Shown here one piece after another: positions 13,249 to 21,849 of a DNA stretch of 64,000 nt (the first letter of the stretch is position 1; every line of letters starts with the position of its first letter). The notes under the pieces were generated by a model. It ran no database searches and was not told the origin of the DNA. It worked only from the letters and a program-made list of their open reading frames with translations. Source of the stretch: Streptomyces griseosporeus (lineage in GTDB: Bacteria; Actinomycetota; Actinomycetes; Streptomycetales; Streptomycetaceae); NCBI RefSeq assembly GCF_014656055.1, contig NZ_BNBR01000007.1, positions 372,001 through 436,000 of the forward strand, read 5' to 3'. The position numbers were made by a program, and so were the translations under genes.

Positions 13249-15405
13249 GTGAGCAGCGAGAACGGAAGCGGCAGCGGTGGCGGCGAGGGCGCCCCGCCGG
13301 AGCAGCTCGCGCTCATCCGGGACAGTGTCCGCAAGGCCAAGGTGCCGCGGGCCAAGCCGCGGACCTGGCGGGGCGCCGCGCTCGCGCCCCACCTGCCCGT
13401 CGCCCGGGTCCTCGTCGACAAGGGCGTGCTGCACCTCGACCGGTACTTCGACTACGCCGTCCCCGCGGAACTGGACGCCGACGCCCAGCCGGGCGTCCGG
13501 GTGCGGGTGCGGTTCGGGGCCGGACGGCACCGGGTGCGCGACGGGCGCCGCGAGGGCGGCGGGCTGATCGACGGGTTCCTCGTGGAGCGGCTCGCCGAGT
13601 CCGACTACAGCGGGCCGCTCGCCGCGCTCGCCCAGGTCGTCTCGCCCGAACCCGTCCTCGGCCCGGAGCTGCTGGGCCTCGCCCGGTCCGTCGCCGACCG
13701 GTACGCGGGCAGCCTCGCCGACGTGCTCCAGCTCGCCGTACCCCCGCGCAACGCGCGCGCCGAGCAGCAGCCCTCGCCCGCGCCGCTGCCCCCGCCGCAG
13801 CCTCCGGCCCCCGGATCGTGGGCGCGGTACGAGCGGGGAGCCGCGTTCCTGGAGGCGCTGGCCTCGGGGGCCGCGCCGCGCGCCGTGTGGAACGCGCTGC
13901 CCGGGCCGCAGTGGAGCGAGGAGATCGCCCGGGCCGTCGCCGCGACGCTCGCCTCCGGGCGCGGAGCCCTCGTCGTCGTACCCGACGGGCGCGCCGTCAG
14001 CCGCGTCGACGCCGCCCTGACCGCCCTGCTCGGGGACGGGCGGCACGCCGTGCTCACCGCCGACGCCGGCCCCGAGAAGCGCTACCGGGAGTGGCTGGCC
14101 GTGCGGCGCGGCTCGGTGCGGGCCGTGGTCGGCACCCGGGCCGCCATGTTCGCGCCCGTGCAGGACCTCGGACTGGTCGCCCTCTGGGACGACGGCGACG
14201 ACAGCCACAGCGAACCGCACGCCCCGCAGCCGCACGCCCGGGAGGTGCTGCTGCTGCGCGCGGCCCAGGACCGGTGCGGCTTCCTGCTGGGCGGCTGGAG
14301 CTGCACCGTGGAGGCCGCCCAACTCGTCGAGAGCGGCTGGGCACGGCCGATCGTCGCCACGCGGGAGGAGGTGCGGACCGCCGCGCCCCTCGTGCGGACC
14401 GTGGGGGACGGCGACCTCGCCCGCGACGAGGCCGCCCGCGCCGCACGGCTGCCCACCCTCGCCTGGCAGGTGGCCCGCGAGGGTCTCCGGCACGGCCCGG
14501 TGCTCGTCCAGGTGCCCCGGCGCGGGTACGTGCCCCGGATGGCCTGCGCCCAGTGCCGCGAACCCGCCCGCTGCCGGCACTGCTCCGGACCGCTGGAGGG
14601 ACGGGACGGCGGCGCCCTGCGGTGCGGCTGGTGCGGACGCGAGGAGAGCGCCTGGCACTGCCCCGAGTGCGGCTCCTTCCGGCTGCGCGCCCAGGTGGTC
14701 GGAGCGCGGCGTACGGCGGAGGAGCTGGGGCGGGCCTTTCCCGCCGTACCAGTGCGGACGTCCGGGCGCGAGCATGTGCTGGACACCGTGCCGGGGGCAC
14801 CGGCCCTGGTGGTGAGCACCCCGGGCGCCGAACCCGTCGCCGAGGGCGGCTACGCGGCCGCGCTGCTGCTGGACGGCTGGGCCATGCTCGGACGCCCCGA
14901 CCTGCGGGCGGGGGAGGACGCGCTGCGCCGGTGGATCGCCGCCGCGGCGCTCGTCCGGCCGCAGTCGGCCGGCGGGACCGTGGCCGTCGTCGCCGAGGCG
15001 ACGGCACGGCCCGTGCAGGCCCTGGTGCGATGGGATCCCGTCGGGCACGCGGTGCGCGAGCTGGGCGAGCGGGCCGAGCTGGGCTTTCCGCCCGTGTCGA
15101 GGATGGCGGCCGTCTCGGCGCCGCCGGAGGCGCTCGCGGAGTTCCTGCGGTCCGTCGAGCTGCCGCCGGAGGCCGAGGTGCTGGGGCCCGTCCCGCTCCC
15201 GGTCACGGCACCCGGGCGGCCCCGGCGCACGGGCGCGCCGCCGCCCGGCGAGCAGTGGGATCGGGCGCTCGTACGCGTCCCGCCCGGGCGGGGCGCCGCG
15301 CTGGCCGCCGCGCTGAAGGCGGCCCAGGCGGCGCGGATGGCGCGGGGCGGGGGGAACGGCGGGGAGCCGGTGTGGGTGCGGATCGATCCGCCGGACATCG
15401 GCTGA
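13249..15405 (+). CDS. priA: PriA-like primosomal protein lacking helicase ATPase motifs
   Basis: About 718 residues from GTG 13249; an in-frame GTG at 13225 would add 8. The N-terminal PriA 3'-DNA-binding domain (VARVLVDKGVLHLDRYFDY) is present. So is the zinc region with eight cysteines in CxxC pairs between residues 430 and 475 (CAQCREPARCRHCSG, CGWCG, CPECG). However, the Walker A GxGKT is replaced by LPGPQWSEEI and the DEEH box by WDDGDDSHSEP, so ATP-driven helicase activity is not expected. This loss is recorded for actinobacterial PriA. It may serve as a replication-restart scaffold. It is convergent with the next gene across a shared terminator. Confidence 0.9.
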   Translation: MSSENGSGSGGGEGAPPEQLALIRDSVRKAKVPRAKPRTWRGAALAPHLPVARVLVDKGVLHLDRYFDYAVPAELDADAQPGVRVRVRFGAGRHRVRDGRREGGGLIDGFLVERLAESDYSGPLAALAQVVSPEPVLGPELLGLARSVADRYAGSLADVLQLAVPPRNARAEQQPSPAPLPPPQPPAPGSWARYERGAAFLEALASGAAPRAVWNALPGPQWSEEIARAVAATLASGRGALVVVPDGRAVSRVDAALTALLGDGRHAVLTADAGPEKRYREWLAVRRGSVRAVVGTRAAMFAPVQDLGLVALWDDGDDSHSEPHAPQPHAREVLLLRAAQDRCGFLLGGWSCTVEAAQLVESGWARPIVATREEVRTAAPLVRTVGDGDLARDEAARAARLPTLAWQVAREGLRHGPVLVQVPRRGYVPRMACAQCREPARCRHCSGPLEGRDGGALRCGWCGREESAWHCPECGSFRLRAQVVGARRTAEELGRAFPAVPVRTSGREHVLDTVPGAPALVVSTPGAEPVAEGGYAAALLLDGWAMLGRPDLRAGEDALRRWIAAAALVRPQSAGGTVAVVAEATARPVQALVRWDPVGHAVRELGERAELGFPPVSRMAAVSAPPEALAEFLRSVELPPEAEVLGPVPLPVTAPGRPRRTGAPPPGEQWDRALVRVPPGRGAALAAALKAAQAARMARGGGNGGEPVWVRIDPPDIG

Positions 15406-15453
15406 TCCCGGCTCACTGCGCCGGACACGCGTCCGGCCTGCACCGGCATGCGA

Positions 15454-15487
15454 CTGCCCTCCCGGATCGGCTGGGCCGGGAGGGCAG
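15454..15487. terminator. Bidirectional terminator between priA and a convergent gene
   Basis: A perfect 12-bp stem (15454-15465 with 15476-15487) and 10-nt loop lies between two convergent stops. A second small stem CCGGAC/GTCCGG (15421-15426 with 15431-15436) precedes it. Confidence 0.85.
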
Positions 15488-15499
15488 GGTGACGGCGCG

Positions 15500-16042
15500 T
15501 CAGCCGTTGCGCGGGCCGGGGAACGCCGTGGGGCGCACCTCGTCGCGCAGTGCGGGGCTGCCCGCCGTCGGCTGGGTCGGCATCGACCGCGCGGCCGGGA
15601 CCGTGGGGACGGCGGTGATGCCGGTGCCCACGTTGACCGTGCGGGTGCCGGACGGCTCCTGGGTCCGCTCGGCCTCGGCGGCGGCCTGCGCGGCGGCGCG
15701 CCGGGAGCCGTAACGACGGTGGACGGCCTGCTTGGTGACGCCGAGTGCGGAACCGACCGCGTCCCACGAGAAGCCGAGCGAGCGGTCGAAGTCGACCGCG
15801 GCCGTCACCAGGGTCTCGACGCTGTCCCGGAGTTCCTGGGCGAGACGGACGGTCGGGGCGGGGGCGCGTCCGTAGACGACGAAGCCCGTGGAGGGACCGG
15901 AGCGGCGCGGGCGGTAGACGTTGCCCAGCTGAGCGGTGAGCGTGCGCAGGGCGTCCACCTGCCGGCGGACCCGCTCGATGTCCCGCACCAGCAAGTGCAG
16001 GCTGGCCCGGGCCTGGGCGTCGTGGGATGCATGGTCGGCCAT
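15500..16042 (-). CDS. Small helix-turn-helix protein, conserved in Streptomyces
   Basis: 180 residues from ATG 16042, with GAGAGG 7 bp upstream; a TTG two codons earlier is possible but too close to the ribosome site. An N-terminal helical part (about residues 15-40, VRDIERVRRQVDALRTL) precedes an HTH around residues 92-115 (SWDAVGSALGVTKQAVHRRYG) that resembles small actinobacterial DNA-binding proteins. The C-terminal 60 residues are low-complexity, rich in Ala, Pro and Thr. The target is unknown. An inverted repeat lies just upstream and could be its own operator. Confidence 0.8.
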   Translation of the reverse strand: MADHASHDAQARASLHLLVRDIERVRRQVDALRTLTAQLGNVYRPRRSGPSTGFVVYGRAPAPTVRLAQELRDSVETLVTAAVDFDRSLGFSWDAVGSALGVTKQAVHRRYGSRRAAAQAAAEAERTQEPSGTRTVNVGTGITAVPTVPAARSMPTQPTAGSPALRDEVRPTAFPGPRNG

Positions 16043-16077
16043 GAACAAGCCTCTCGAACCGGCGTTGAAGAGAAAAG

Positions 16078-16096
16078 GGTCAACTCTTTCTTGACC
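16078..16096. promoter_or_regulatory. Inverted repeat upstream of the HTH gene
   Basis: GGTCAA (16078-16083) and TTGACC (16091-16096) form an inverted repeat with a 7-bp AT-rich spacer. The left half reads TTGACC on the minus strand and could be the -35 of the HTH gene. A further hairpin, AGGGGGCG/CGCCCCCT (16126-16133 with 16151-16158), separates it from fmt. Confidence 0.4.
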
Positions 16097-16337
16097 AACG
16101 CGGGATCGCTCCGCGGGTCACGCAGAGGGGGCGTGTGGGCATATGCAGGGCGCCCCCTGAAGCCCGGCTCGCCTTCGGCTTCGCCCCTTTGTCTCCCACC
16201 CGCGCACCACCCGTTTCCAGTTGGCCGGGAGGTGGACGTCGCCAGTGCCGCGCCATCGCCGTCGGCGGCTTTCCGTTCGTGGTCATAGACTTGTGCGCTG
16301 CCCGTTCGATATCCCCGCCGAGAGGTCCGTGCCGCTC

Positions 16338-17270
16338 ATGAAGCTCGTCTTCGCCGGGACCCCCGAGGTCGCCGTACCCGCTCTGGACGCTCTGATCGCC
16401 TCCGGGCGGCACGAGGTGGCCGCCGTCGTGACGCGGCCCGACGCGCCGGCCGGGCGGGGGCGCAGGCTGGTCGCCTCGCCCGTGGCCGAGCGGGCCGAGG
16501 AGGCCGGGATCGAGGTGCTCAAGCCGGCCAAGCCGCGCGACCCGGAGTTCCTGGAGCGGCTGAGGGAGATCGCGCCCGACTGCTGCCCCGTCGTCGCCTA
16601 CGGCGCCCTGCTGCCGCGCGTCGCCCTCGACATCCCCGCCCACGGCTGGGTCAACCTGCACTTCTCGCTGCTGCCCGCCTGGCGCGGCGCGGCGCCCGTG
16701 CAGCACGCCATCATGGCGGGCGACCAGATCACCGGCGCCTCCACCTTCCTCATCGAGGAGGGCCTGGACTCCGGGCCCGTCTACGGGACGGTGACGGAGG
16801 AGGTCCGGCCCACCGACACGAGCGGCGATCTGCTGACCCGGCTGGCCTTCGCGGGGAGCGGGCTGCTCGTGGCGACCATGGACGGCATCGAGGACGGGGC
16901 CCTCAAGGCCGTGCCGCAGCCCGCCGACGGCGTCTCCCTCGCGCCGAAGATCACCGTCGAGGACGCCCGCGTCGACTGGGCCGCCCCGGCGCTGCGCGTC
17001 GACCGCGTCGTGCGCGGCTGCACCCCCGCCCCCGGCGCCTGGACCACCTTCCGCGGCGAGCGGCTCAAGCTCGTCCAGGTCGCCCCGCGCCCCGAGCGCA
17101 CCGACCTCGCCCCGGGCGCCCTGGAGGTCGGCAAGAACAGCGTCCACGTCGGCACCGGCTCGCACGCCGTGGAGCTGCTGTGGGTGCAGGCCCAGGGCAA
17201 GAAGCCGATGAAGGCCGCCGACTGGGCGCGCGGGGTGCGCATCGGCGCGGGGGAGACCCTCGGCGGGTAG
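16338..17270 (+). CDS. fmt: Methionyl-tRNA formyltransferase
   Basis: 310 residues from ATG 16338, giving the classic start MKLVFAGTPEVA. It formylates initiator Met-tRNA using 10-formyl-THF. Catalytic features are VNLHFSLLPAWRGAAPVQ (about residues 105-122) and ITGASTFLIEEGLDSGP, with a C-terminal OB-like domain. The frame is open upstream to 16221, but that extension is basic and not family sequence. rsmB follows after 67 bp, a common pairing. Confidence 0.96.
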   Translation: MKLVFAGTPEVAVPALDALIASGRHEVAAVVTRPDAPAGRGRRLVASPVAERAEEAGIEVLKPAKPRDPEFLERLREIAPDCCPVVAYGALLPRVALDIPAHGWVNLHFSLLPAWRGAAPVQHAIMAGDQITGASTFLIEEGLDSGPVYGTVTEEVRPTDTSGDLLTRLAFAGSGLLVATMDGIEDGALKAVPQPADGVSLAPKITVEDARVDWAAPALRVDRVVRGCTPAPGAWTTFRGERLKLVQVAPRPERTDLAPGALEVGKNSVHVGTGSHAVELLWVQAQGKKPMKAADWARGVRIGAGETLGG

Positions 17271-17337
17271 CGGGCCGGCGCGGGGTGCGACGTAGGCTTG
17301 GGGCAGATCCCCTCCTCACATCCGGAGCACCTTTTTC

Positions 17338-18801
17338 GTGAGCGACACCCCCGGCACCCCCCGCGGCGGCTCCCGCGGCACGTCCCCCGGCACCTCCCGC
17401 CGTCCCCGCAGGCCCGCCAAGCCCTACCGCAGGCCGCAGAAGGACCCCGTCCGCATCCTCGCCTTCGAGGCGCTGCGCGCCGTCGACGAGCGGGACGCGT
17501 ACGCCAACCTCGTGCTGCCGCCGCTGCTGCGCAAGGCCAGGGAGAAGGGCGACTTCGACGGGCGGGACGCGGCGCTGGCGACCGAGCTGGTGTACGGGAC
17601 GCTGCGCCGGCAGGGCACCTACGACGCCGTGCTCTCCGCGTGCGTGGACCGGCCGCTGCGCGAGGTGGACCCGCCGGTGCTCGACGTGCTCAGCCTCGGC
17701 GCGCACCAGCTGCTCGGCACCAGGATCCCCAGCCACGCCGCCGTCTCCGCCACCGTGGAGCTGGCCCGGGTCGTGCTCGGTGACGGGCGGGCCAAATTCG
17801 TCAACGCCGTGCTGCGCAAGGTCGCGCAGGACGACCTCGACGGCTGGATCGCCAGGGTCGCGCCGCCCTACGACGACGACCCCGAGGACCACCTCGCCGT
17901 CGTCCACTCCCACCCGCGCTGGGTCGTCTCCGCGCTGTGGGACTCCCTCGGCGGCGACCGCGAGGGCATCGAGCGGCTGCTCGCCGCCGACAACGACCGG
18001 CCCGAGGTGACGCTGGTCGCCCGGCCCGGCCGGGCCACGACCGAGGAACTGCTGGCCGAAGAGGCCGCGGTGGCGGGGCGCTGGTCGCCGTACGCCGTGC
18101 GGCTCACGGAGGGCGGTGAGCCGGGGGCCGTCCCGGCCGTGCGCGAGGGGCGCGCCGGCGTGCAGGACGAGGGCAGCCAGCTCGTGGCGCTCGCCCTGGC
18201 CGCGGCGCCCGTCGAAGGCCCGGACCGGCTCTGGCTCGACGGCTGCGCCGGACCCGGCGGCAAGGCCGCCCTGCTCGGGGCGCTCGCCGCCGAGCGCGGG
18301 GCCGCCCTGGTCGCCTCCGAGAAGCAGCCGCACCGCGCCGGGCTCGTGGCGAGGGCGCTCGCCGGAAACCCGGGGCCGTACCAGGTCGTCACCGCCGACG
18401 GGACGCGGCCGCCGTGGCGGCCCGGCACCTTCGACCGGGTGCTCGTCGACGTGCCCTGCACCGGACTCGGCGCGCTGCGCCGGCGGCCCGAGGCGCGCTG
18501 GCGGCGCCGGCCCGAGGACCTGGACGGCTTCGCGCCGCTCCAGCGGGGCCTGCTGCGCATGGCGCTGGAGTCCGTGCGGGTCGGCGGGGTCGTCGGCTAC
18601 GCCACCTGCTCGCCCCACCTCGCCGAGACCCGGGCCGTCGTCTCCGACATGCTCAAGCAGGTCCCCGGCGCCGACCTGATCGACGCCCGCCCGCTGCTGC
18701 CCGGCGTACCGGACCTGGGCGATGGCCCCGACGTGCAGCTGTGGCCGCATCTGCACGGCACCGACGCGATGTACCTGGCGCTCATCCGGCGGACCGGCTG
18801 A
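17338..18801 (+). CDS. rsmB: 16S rRNA cytosine-967 C5-methyltransferase
   Basis: 487 residues from GTG 17338, with a basic, low-complexity N-terminal 35 residues. A NusB-like RNA-binding domain (about residues 40-180) precedes the SAM-dependent methyltransferase. In the latter, the SAM motif LDGCAGPGGK and the two catalytic cysteines in DVPCTGLGALRRRPE and YATCSPH are intact. It methylates C967 of 16S rRNA. The last 20 bp overlap the convergent MMPL gene. Confidence 0.94.
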   Translation: MSDTPGTPRGGSRGTSPGTSRRPRRPAKPYRRPQKDPVRILAFEALRAVDERDAYANLVLPPLLRKAREKGDFDGRDAALATELVYGTLRRQGTYDAVLSACVDRPLREVDPPVLDVLSLGAHQLLGTRIPSHAAVSATVELARVVLGDGRAKFVNAVLRKVAQDDLDGWIARVAPPYDDDPEDHLAVVHSHPRWVVSALWDSLGGDREGIERLLAADNDRPEVTLVARPGRATTEELLAEEAAVAGRWSPYAVRLTEGGEPGAVPAVREGRAGVQDEGSQLVALALAAAPVEGPDRLWLDGCAGPGGKAALLGALAAERGAALVASEKQPHRAGLVARALAGNPGPYQVVTADGTRPPWRPGTFDRVLVDVPCTGLGALRRRPEARWRRRPEDLDGFAPLQRGLLRMALESVRVGGVVGYATCSPHLAETRAVVSDMLKQVPGADLIDARPLLPGVPDLGDGPDVQLWPHLHGTDAMYLALIRRTG

Positions 18802-20920
18802 CTTCGGCCGGCCGCTCGGTGGCCGTACCGTCCTCGTGCGCGAGCCGGTGCGGCCACCACACCCTCGGTCCCACGTCCAGGAACAGGGACGTGACCAGCA
18901 CCGACCGCACCACCAGCGTGTCCAGCAGCACGCCGAGGGCCACCGCGAAGCCGATCTCCGCGAAGGCCACCATCGGCAGCGTGCCGAGCGCGGCGAACGT
19001 GCCCGCGAGGACCAGACCGGCCGAGGTGATCACCGCGCCGGTCGCCGCCAGGCCCGTCACCACGCCCTCGCGGGTGCCCTGGCGGGCGGCCTCCTCGCGG
19101 ATGCGGGTGGTGAGGAAGATGTTGTAGTCGATGCCCAGCGCGACGAGGAACACGAAGACGAACAGCGGGAAGTCGGTGCCCTCGCCCGCGTAGTCGAACA
19201 CGTACCGGAACGCCAGCGCGCTGATGCCGAGGGCCGACGCGAACGACAGGATGACCGTGCCGATCAGCAGCAGCGGCGCGACCAGGGCCCGCAGCAGCAC
19301 GCAGAGGATCAGCAGGACCACCGCCAGCACCAGCGGGATGATCAGCACGTTGTCGTGGGTGGTCGCCGCGTCCATGTCCCGTAGGGCCGCCGTGCCGCCG
19401 CCGACCTTGGCGTCCGCGTCCGGCACCGCGTGCACGGCGTCCCGCACCCGCTCCACCGTCGCCTTGGCCGCCTCGCTGTCCGCCGGATCGGTCAGGGTCG
19501 CCTCGAACAGCACCCGGCCCTCGTACGAGGGTTTCGCGCCCGGCGGCAGACCGAGCGAGGCCGGGACGACACCCCGGGTGCCGGCGACCGCGCGGCCCAC
19601 CTCCCCGGCCTGCGCCTGGTTCGCGACGACGACGAGCGGATCGCCGCTGCCCGCCGGGAAGTACCGGGCGGACACCTCCTGTCCGACGATCGAGTCCGGC
19701 TTGCCGGTGAAGGCGTCCGCGTTGCCGATGCCCTCCGCGCGCAGCTGGATCAGCCCCAGCGAACACACCGCGAGCACCAGCGCCGTCACCGCCCACACCA
19801 GGCGCGGCCGGCGGGCGATCCGGCGGCCCGTGCGCGCCCACACGCCCCGCTCGGTCGGATCGGCGCTGCCGAAGTGCGGCACCACCGGCCAGAAGATCCA
19901 CCGGCCCACGATCACCAGCAGCGCCGGGAACAGCGTGAGCATCGCCAGCAGCGCCACGCCCACGCCGATCGCCGCGACCGGGCCGAGGCCGCGCGTGGAG
20001 TTCATCTCGGCCGCCAGCAGCACCAGCATGCTGAGCACGACCGTCGCGCCCGAGGCGAGCACCGCCGGGCCCGCCCGGTGCAGCGCCAGCGCCATCGCCT
20101 CGTGCCGGTCCTCGTGCCGGCGCAGCTCCTCCCGGTAGCGGGCGACGAGCAGCAGCGCGTAGTCGGTGCCGGCGCCGAAGACGAGGACCGTGAGGATGCC
20201 CGCGCTCTGGCCGTTGACCGTCAGCCCCGCGTGCGTGGCGAGGAAGTAGATCAGCGCCTGCGCGGTGAACAGCGCGACGACCACCGACAGCAGCGGCACC
20301 ACCAGCAGCGTCGGACTGCGGTAGGTGATCAGCAGCATGACGATCACGACGGCCATCGCCGACAGCAGCAGCGTCGAGTCGATGCCCTCGAAGGCCTCGG
20401 AGAAGTCCGCGGACGTGCCGCCGGGGCCGGTGATGTGCACGGCCAGCCCGTGCCCGCCGGTGCCGACGTCGTCCCGGATGGAGCCGACGGCCGGGGCGAT
20501 CCGCTCCCAGCCCTTCTCGTCCATCGTGATCGGCACGTAGATCTGCGCGGCCCGCGGGGCGTCCTGCCGGTCGTAGACCGGGCCGCGGGTCTCCGCGCCC
20601 CGCACGCCGTGCTCGCGCAGCTGCTTCAGCTGCCCCACGTCCTGCTGGATCTGCGCCCGGTCCCGCGCGGTCAGGCCGCCGTCGCGGGCGTACACCACGA
20701 CCGCGGGGATCTGCTCGGGCCGGAAGCCCTCGGAGAGCTGCAGCACCTGCGTGGACTCGGCGGAGCCCGGCAGCCAGGACTGCGCGTCGTTGTCCTGGGC
20801 GTCGGTCAGCTTCTGCGCGAAGGGCGCGGTCAGGAAGAGCACCACCAGCCACAGCGCCAGCACGAGCCATTTGGCGCGCCGCCCGCAGACCAGATGCGCG
20901 ATACCCCGGTTCCCGGTCAT
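18782..20920 (-). CDS. MMPL/RND-family membrane exporter
   Basis: 712 residues from ATG 20920, preceded by GGGGGTGG. An N-terminal membrane helix (WLVLALWLVVLFLTAPFA) is followed by a large external domain (about residues 40-165). Then come a five-helix bundle, a second external domain and a second bundle, the duplicated MMPL layout. The motif FGAGTDYALLLVARYREEL and its C-terminal echo ALGIDYNIFLTTRIREEA carry the membrane Asp residues expected for proton coupling. Substrate unknown: lipid or hydrophobic metabolite export is typical. Other in-frame starts up to 21013 are less likely. Confidence 0.88.
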   Translation of the reverse strand: MTGNRGIAHLVCGRRAKWLVLALWLVVLFLTAPFAQKLTDAQDNDAQSWLPGSAESTQVLQLSEGFRPEQIPAVVVYARDGGLTARDRAQIQQDVGQLKQLREHGVRGAETRGPVYDRQDAPRAAQIYVPITMDEKGWERIAPAVGSIRDDVGTGGHGLAVHITGPGGTSADFSEAFEGIDSTLLLSAMAVVIVMLLITYRSPTLLVVPLLSVVVALFTAQALIYFLATHAGLTVNGQSAGILTVLVFGAGTDYALLLVARYREELRRHEDRHEAMALALHRAGPAVLASGATVVLSMLVLLAAEMNSTRGLGPVAAIGVGVALLAMLTLFPALLVIVGRWIFWPVVPHFGSADPTERGVWARTGRRIARRPRLVWAVTALVLAVCSLGLIQLRAEGIGNADAFTGKPDSIVGQEVSARYFPAGSGDPLVVVANQAQAGEVGRAVAGTRGVVPASLGLPPGAKPSYEGRVLFEATLTDPADSEAAKATVERVRDAVHAVPDADAKVGGGTAALRDMDAATTHDNVLIIPLVLAVVLLILCVLLRALVAPLLLIGTVILSFASALGISALAFRYVFDYAGEGTDFPLFVFVFLVALGIDYNIFLTTRIREEAARQGTREGVVTGLAATGAVITSAGLVLAGTFAALGTLPMVAFAEIGFAVALGVLLDTLVVRSVLVTSLFLDVGPRVWWPHRLAHEDGTATERPAEVSRSAG

Positions 20921-21027
20921 GGCCACCCCCGATACCGGTCGCAGCATGGCACGCGGGCGCCCCGGCCGTAAGCCTCGGGCCCGGGACCGATGCGGCCCGG
21001 CCCCGTGGGGCATGGCAGAGTTGGGCT

Positions 21028-21714
21028 ATGGCCGCGCAGATCAACCCCAGCATCCTGTCCGCCGACTTCGCCCGCCTCGCGGACGAGGCCAAGGCGGTCG
21101 AGGGAGCCGACTGGCTCCACGTCGACGTCATGGACAACCATTTCGTCCCGAACCTCACGCTCGGCGTGCCGGTCGTAGAGTCTCTGGCCCGTGCGACGGA
21201 CACCCCGCTGGACTGCCATCTGATGATCGAGGCCCCCGACCGCTGGGCCCCCCAGTACGTCGAAGCGGGTGCCGGTTCCGTCACCTTCCATGTCGAGGCG
21301 GCCACCGCTCCGGTCCGGCTGGCCCGCGAGATCCGGGCCAAGGGCGCCCGCGCCTCCATGGCGCTGCGGCCCGCGACGCCCATCGAGCCGTACGAGGACC
21401 TGCTCCCCGAGCTCGACATGCTGCTGATCATGACGGTCGAACCGGGCTTCGGGGGACAGGCCTTCCTCGACATCATGCTTCCGAAGATTCGCCGCACCCG
21501 CGAGTTGATCAGCAAGCACGGCCTCGAACTGTGGCTCCAGGTCGACGGCGGCGTCTCGGCCTCGACGATCGAGCGGTGCGCCGACGCGGGAGCCGACGTC
21601 TTCGTCGCGGGATCGGCCGTCTACGGCGCCGACGACCCGGCCGAGGCGGTCCGCGCGCTGCGCGCGCAGGCCGAGGCGGCGACCGCCAGGGCATCCTGGG
21701 CATGCGCCCACTGA
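21028..21714 (+). CDS. rpe: Ribulose-phosphate 3-epimerase
   Basis: 228 residues. It interconverts ribulose 5-phosphate and xylulose 5-phosphate in the pentose phosphate pathway. The TIM-barrel markers INPSILSADF, HVDVMDNHFVPNLT (metal ligands and catalytic Asp), CHLMIE, VEPGFGGQ and VDGGV with VAGSAVYG are all present. It is divergent from the MMPL gene, 107 bp from the two starts. Confidence 0.97.
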   Translation: MAAQINPSILSADFARLADEAKAVEGADWLHVDVMDNHFVPNLTLGVPVVESLARATDTPLDCHLMIEAPDRWAPQYVEAGAGSVTFHVEAATAPVRLAREIRAKGARASMALRPATPIEPYEDLLPELDMLLIMTVEPGFGGQAFLDIMLPKIRRTRELISKHGLELWLQVDGGVSASTIERCADAGADVFVAGSAVYGADDPAEAVRALRAQAEAATARASWACAH

Positions 21715-21759
21715 ACCGCCCGATCCGTGTAGGCGGGCGACCACCGAGCGTCAGGAATG

Positions 21760-21815
21760 TGAACGGCGGCCATCAGGGCTGATCAACCGCGCCGGATCTG
21801 CAAGGATGAACGGCG
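21760..21815 (+). promoter_or_regulatory. Repeats upstream of the SorC-type regulator
   Basis: Two copies of TGAACGGCG (21760-21768, 21807-21815) flank a palindrome ATCAGGGCTGAT (21772-21783). A degenerate third copy (TGAACAGCA) begins near the gene start. This arrangement suggests an autoregulatory operator, but no binding site is known to me for this regulator. Confidence 0.35.
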
Positions 21816-21849
21816 AATCCAGAGTGTGAACAGCAGTGAGGAGATCGCC

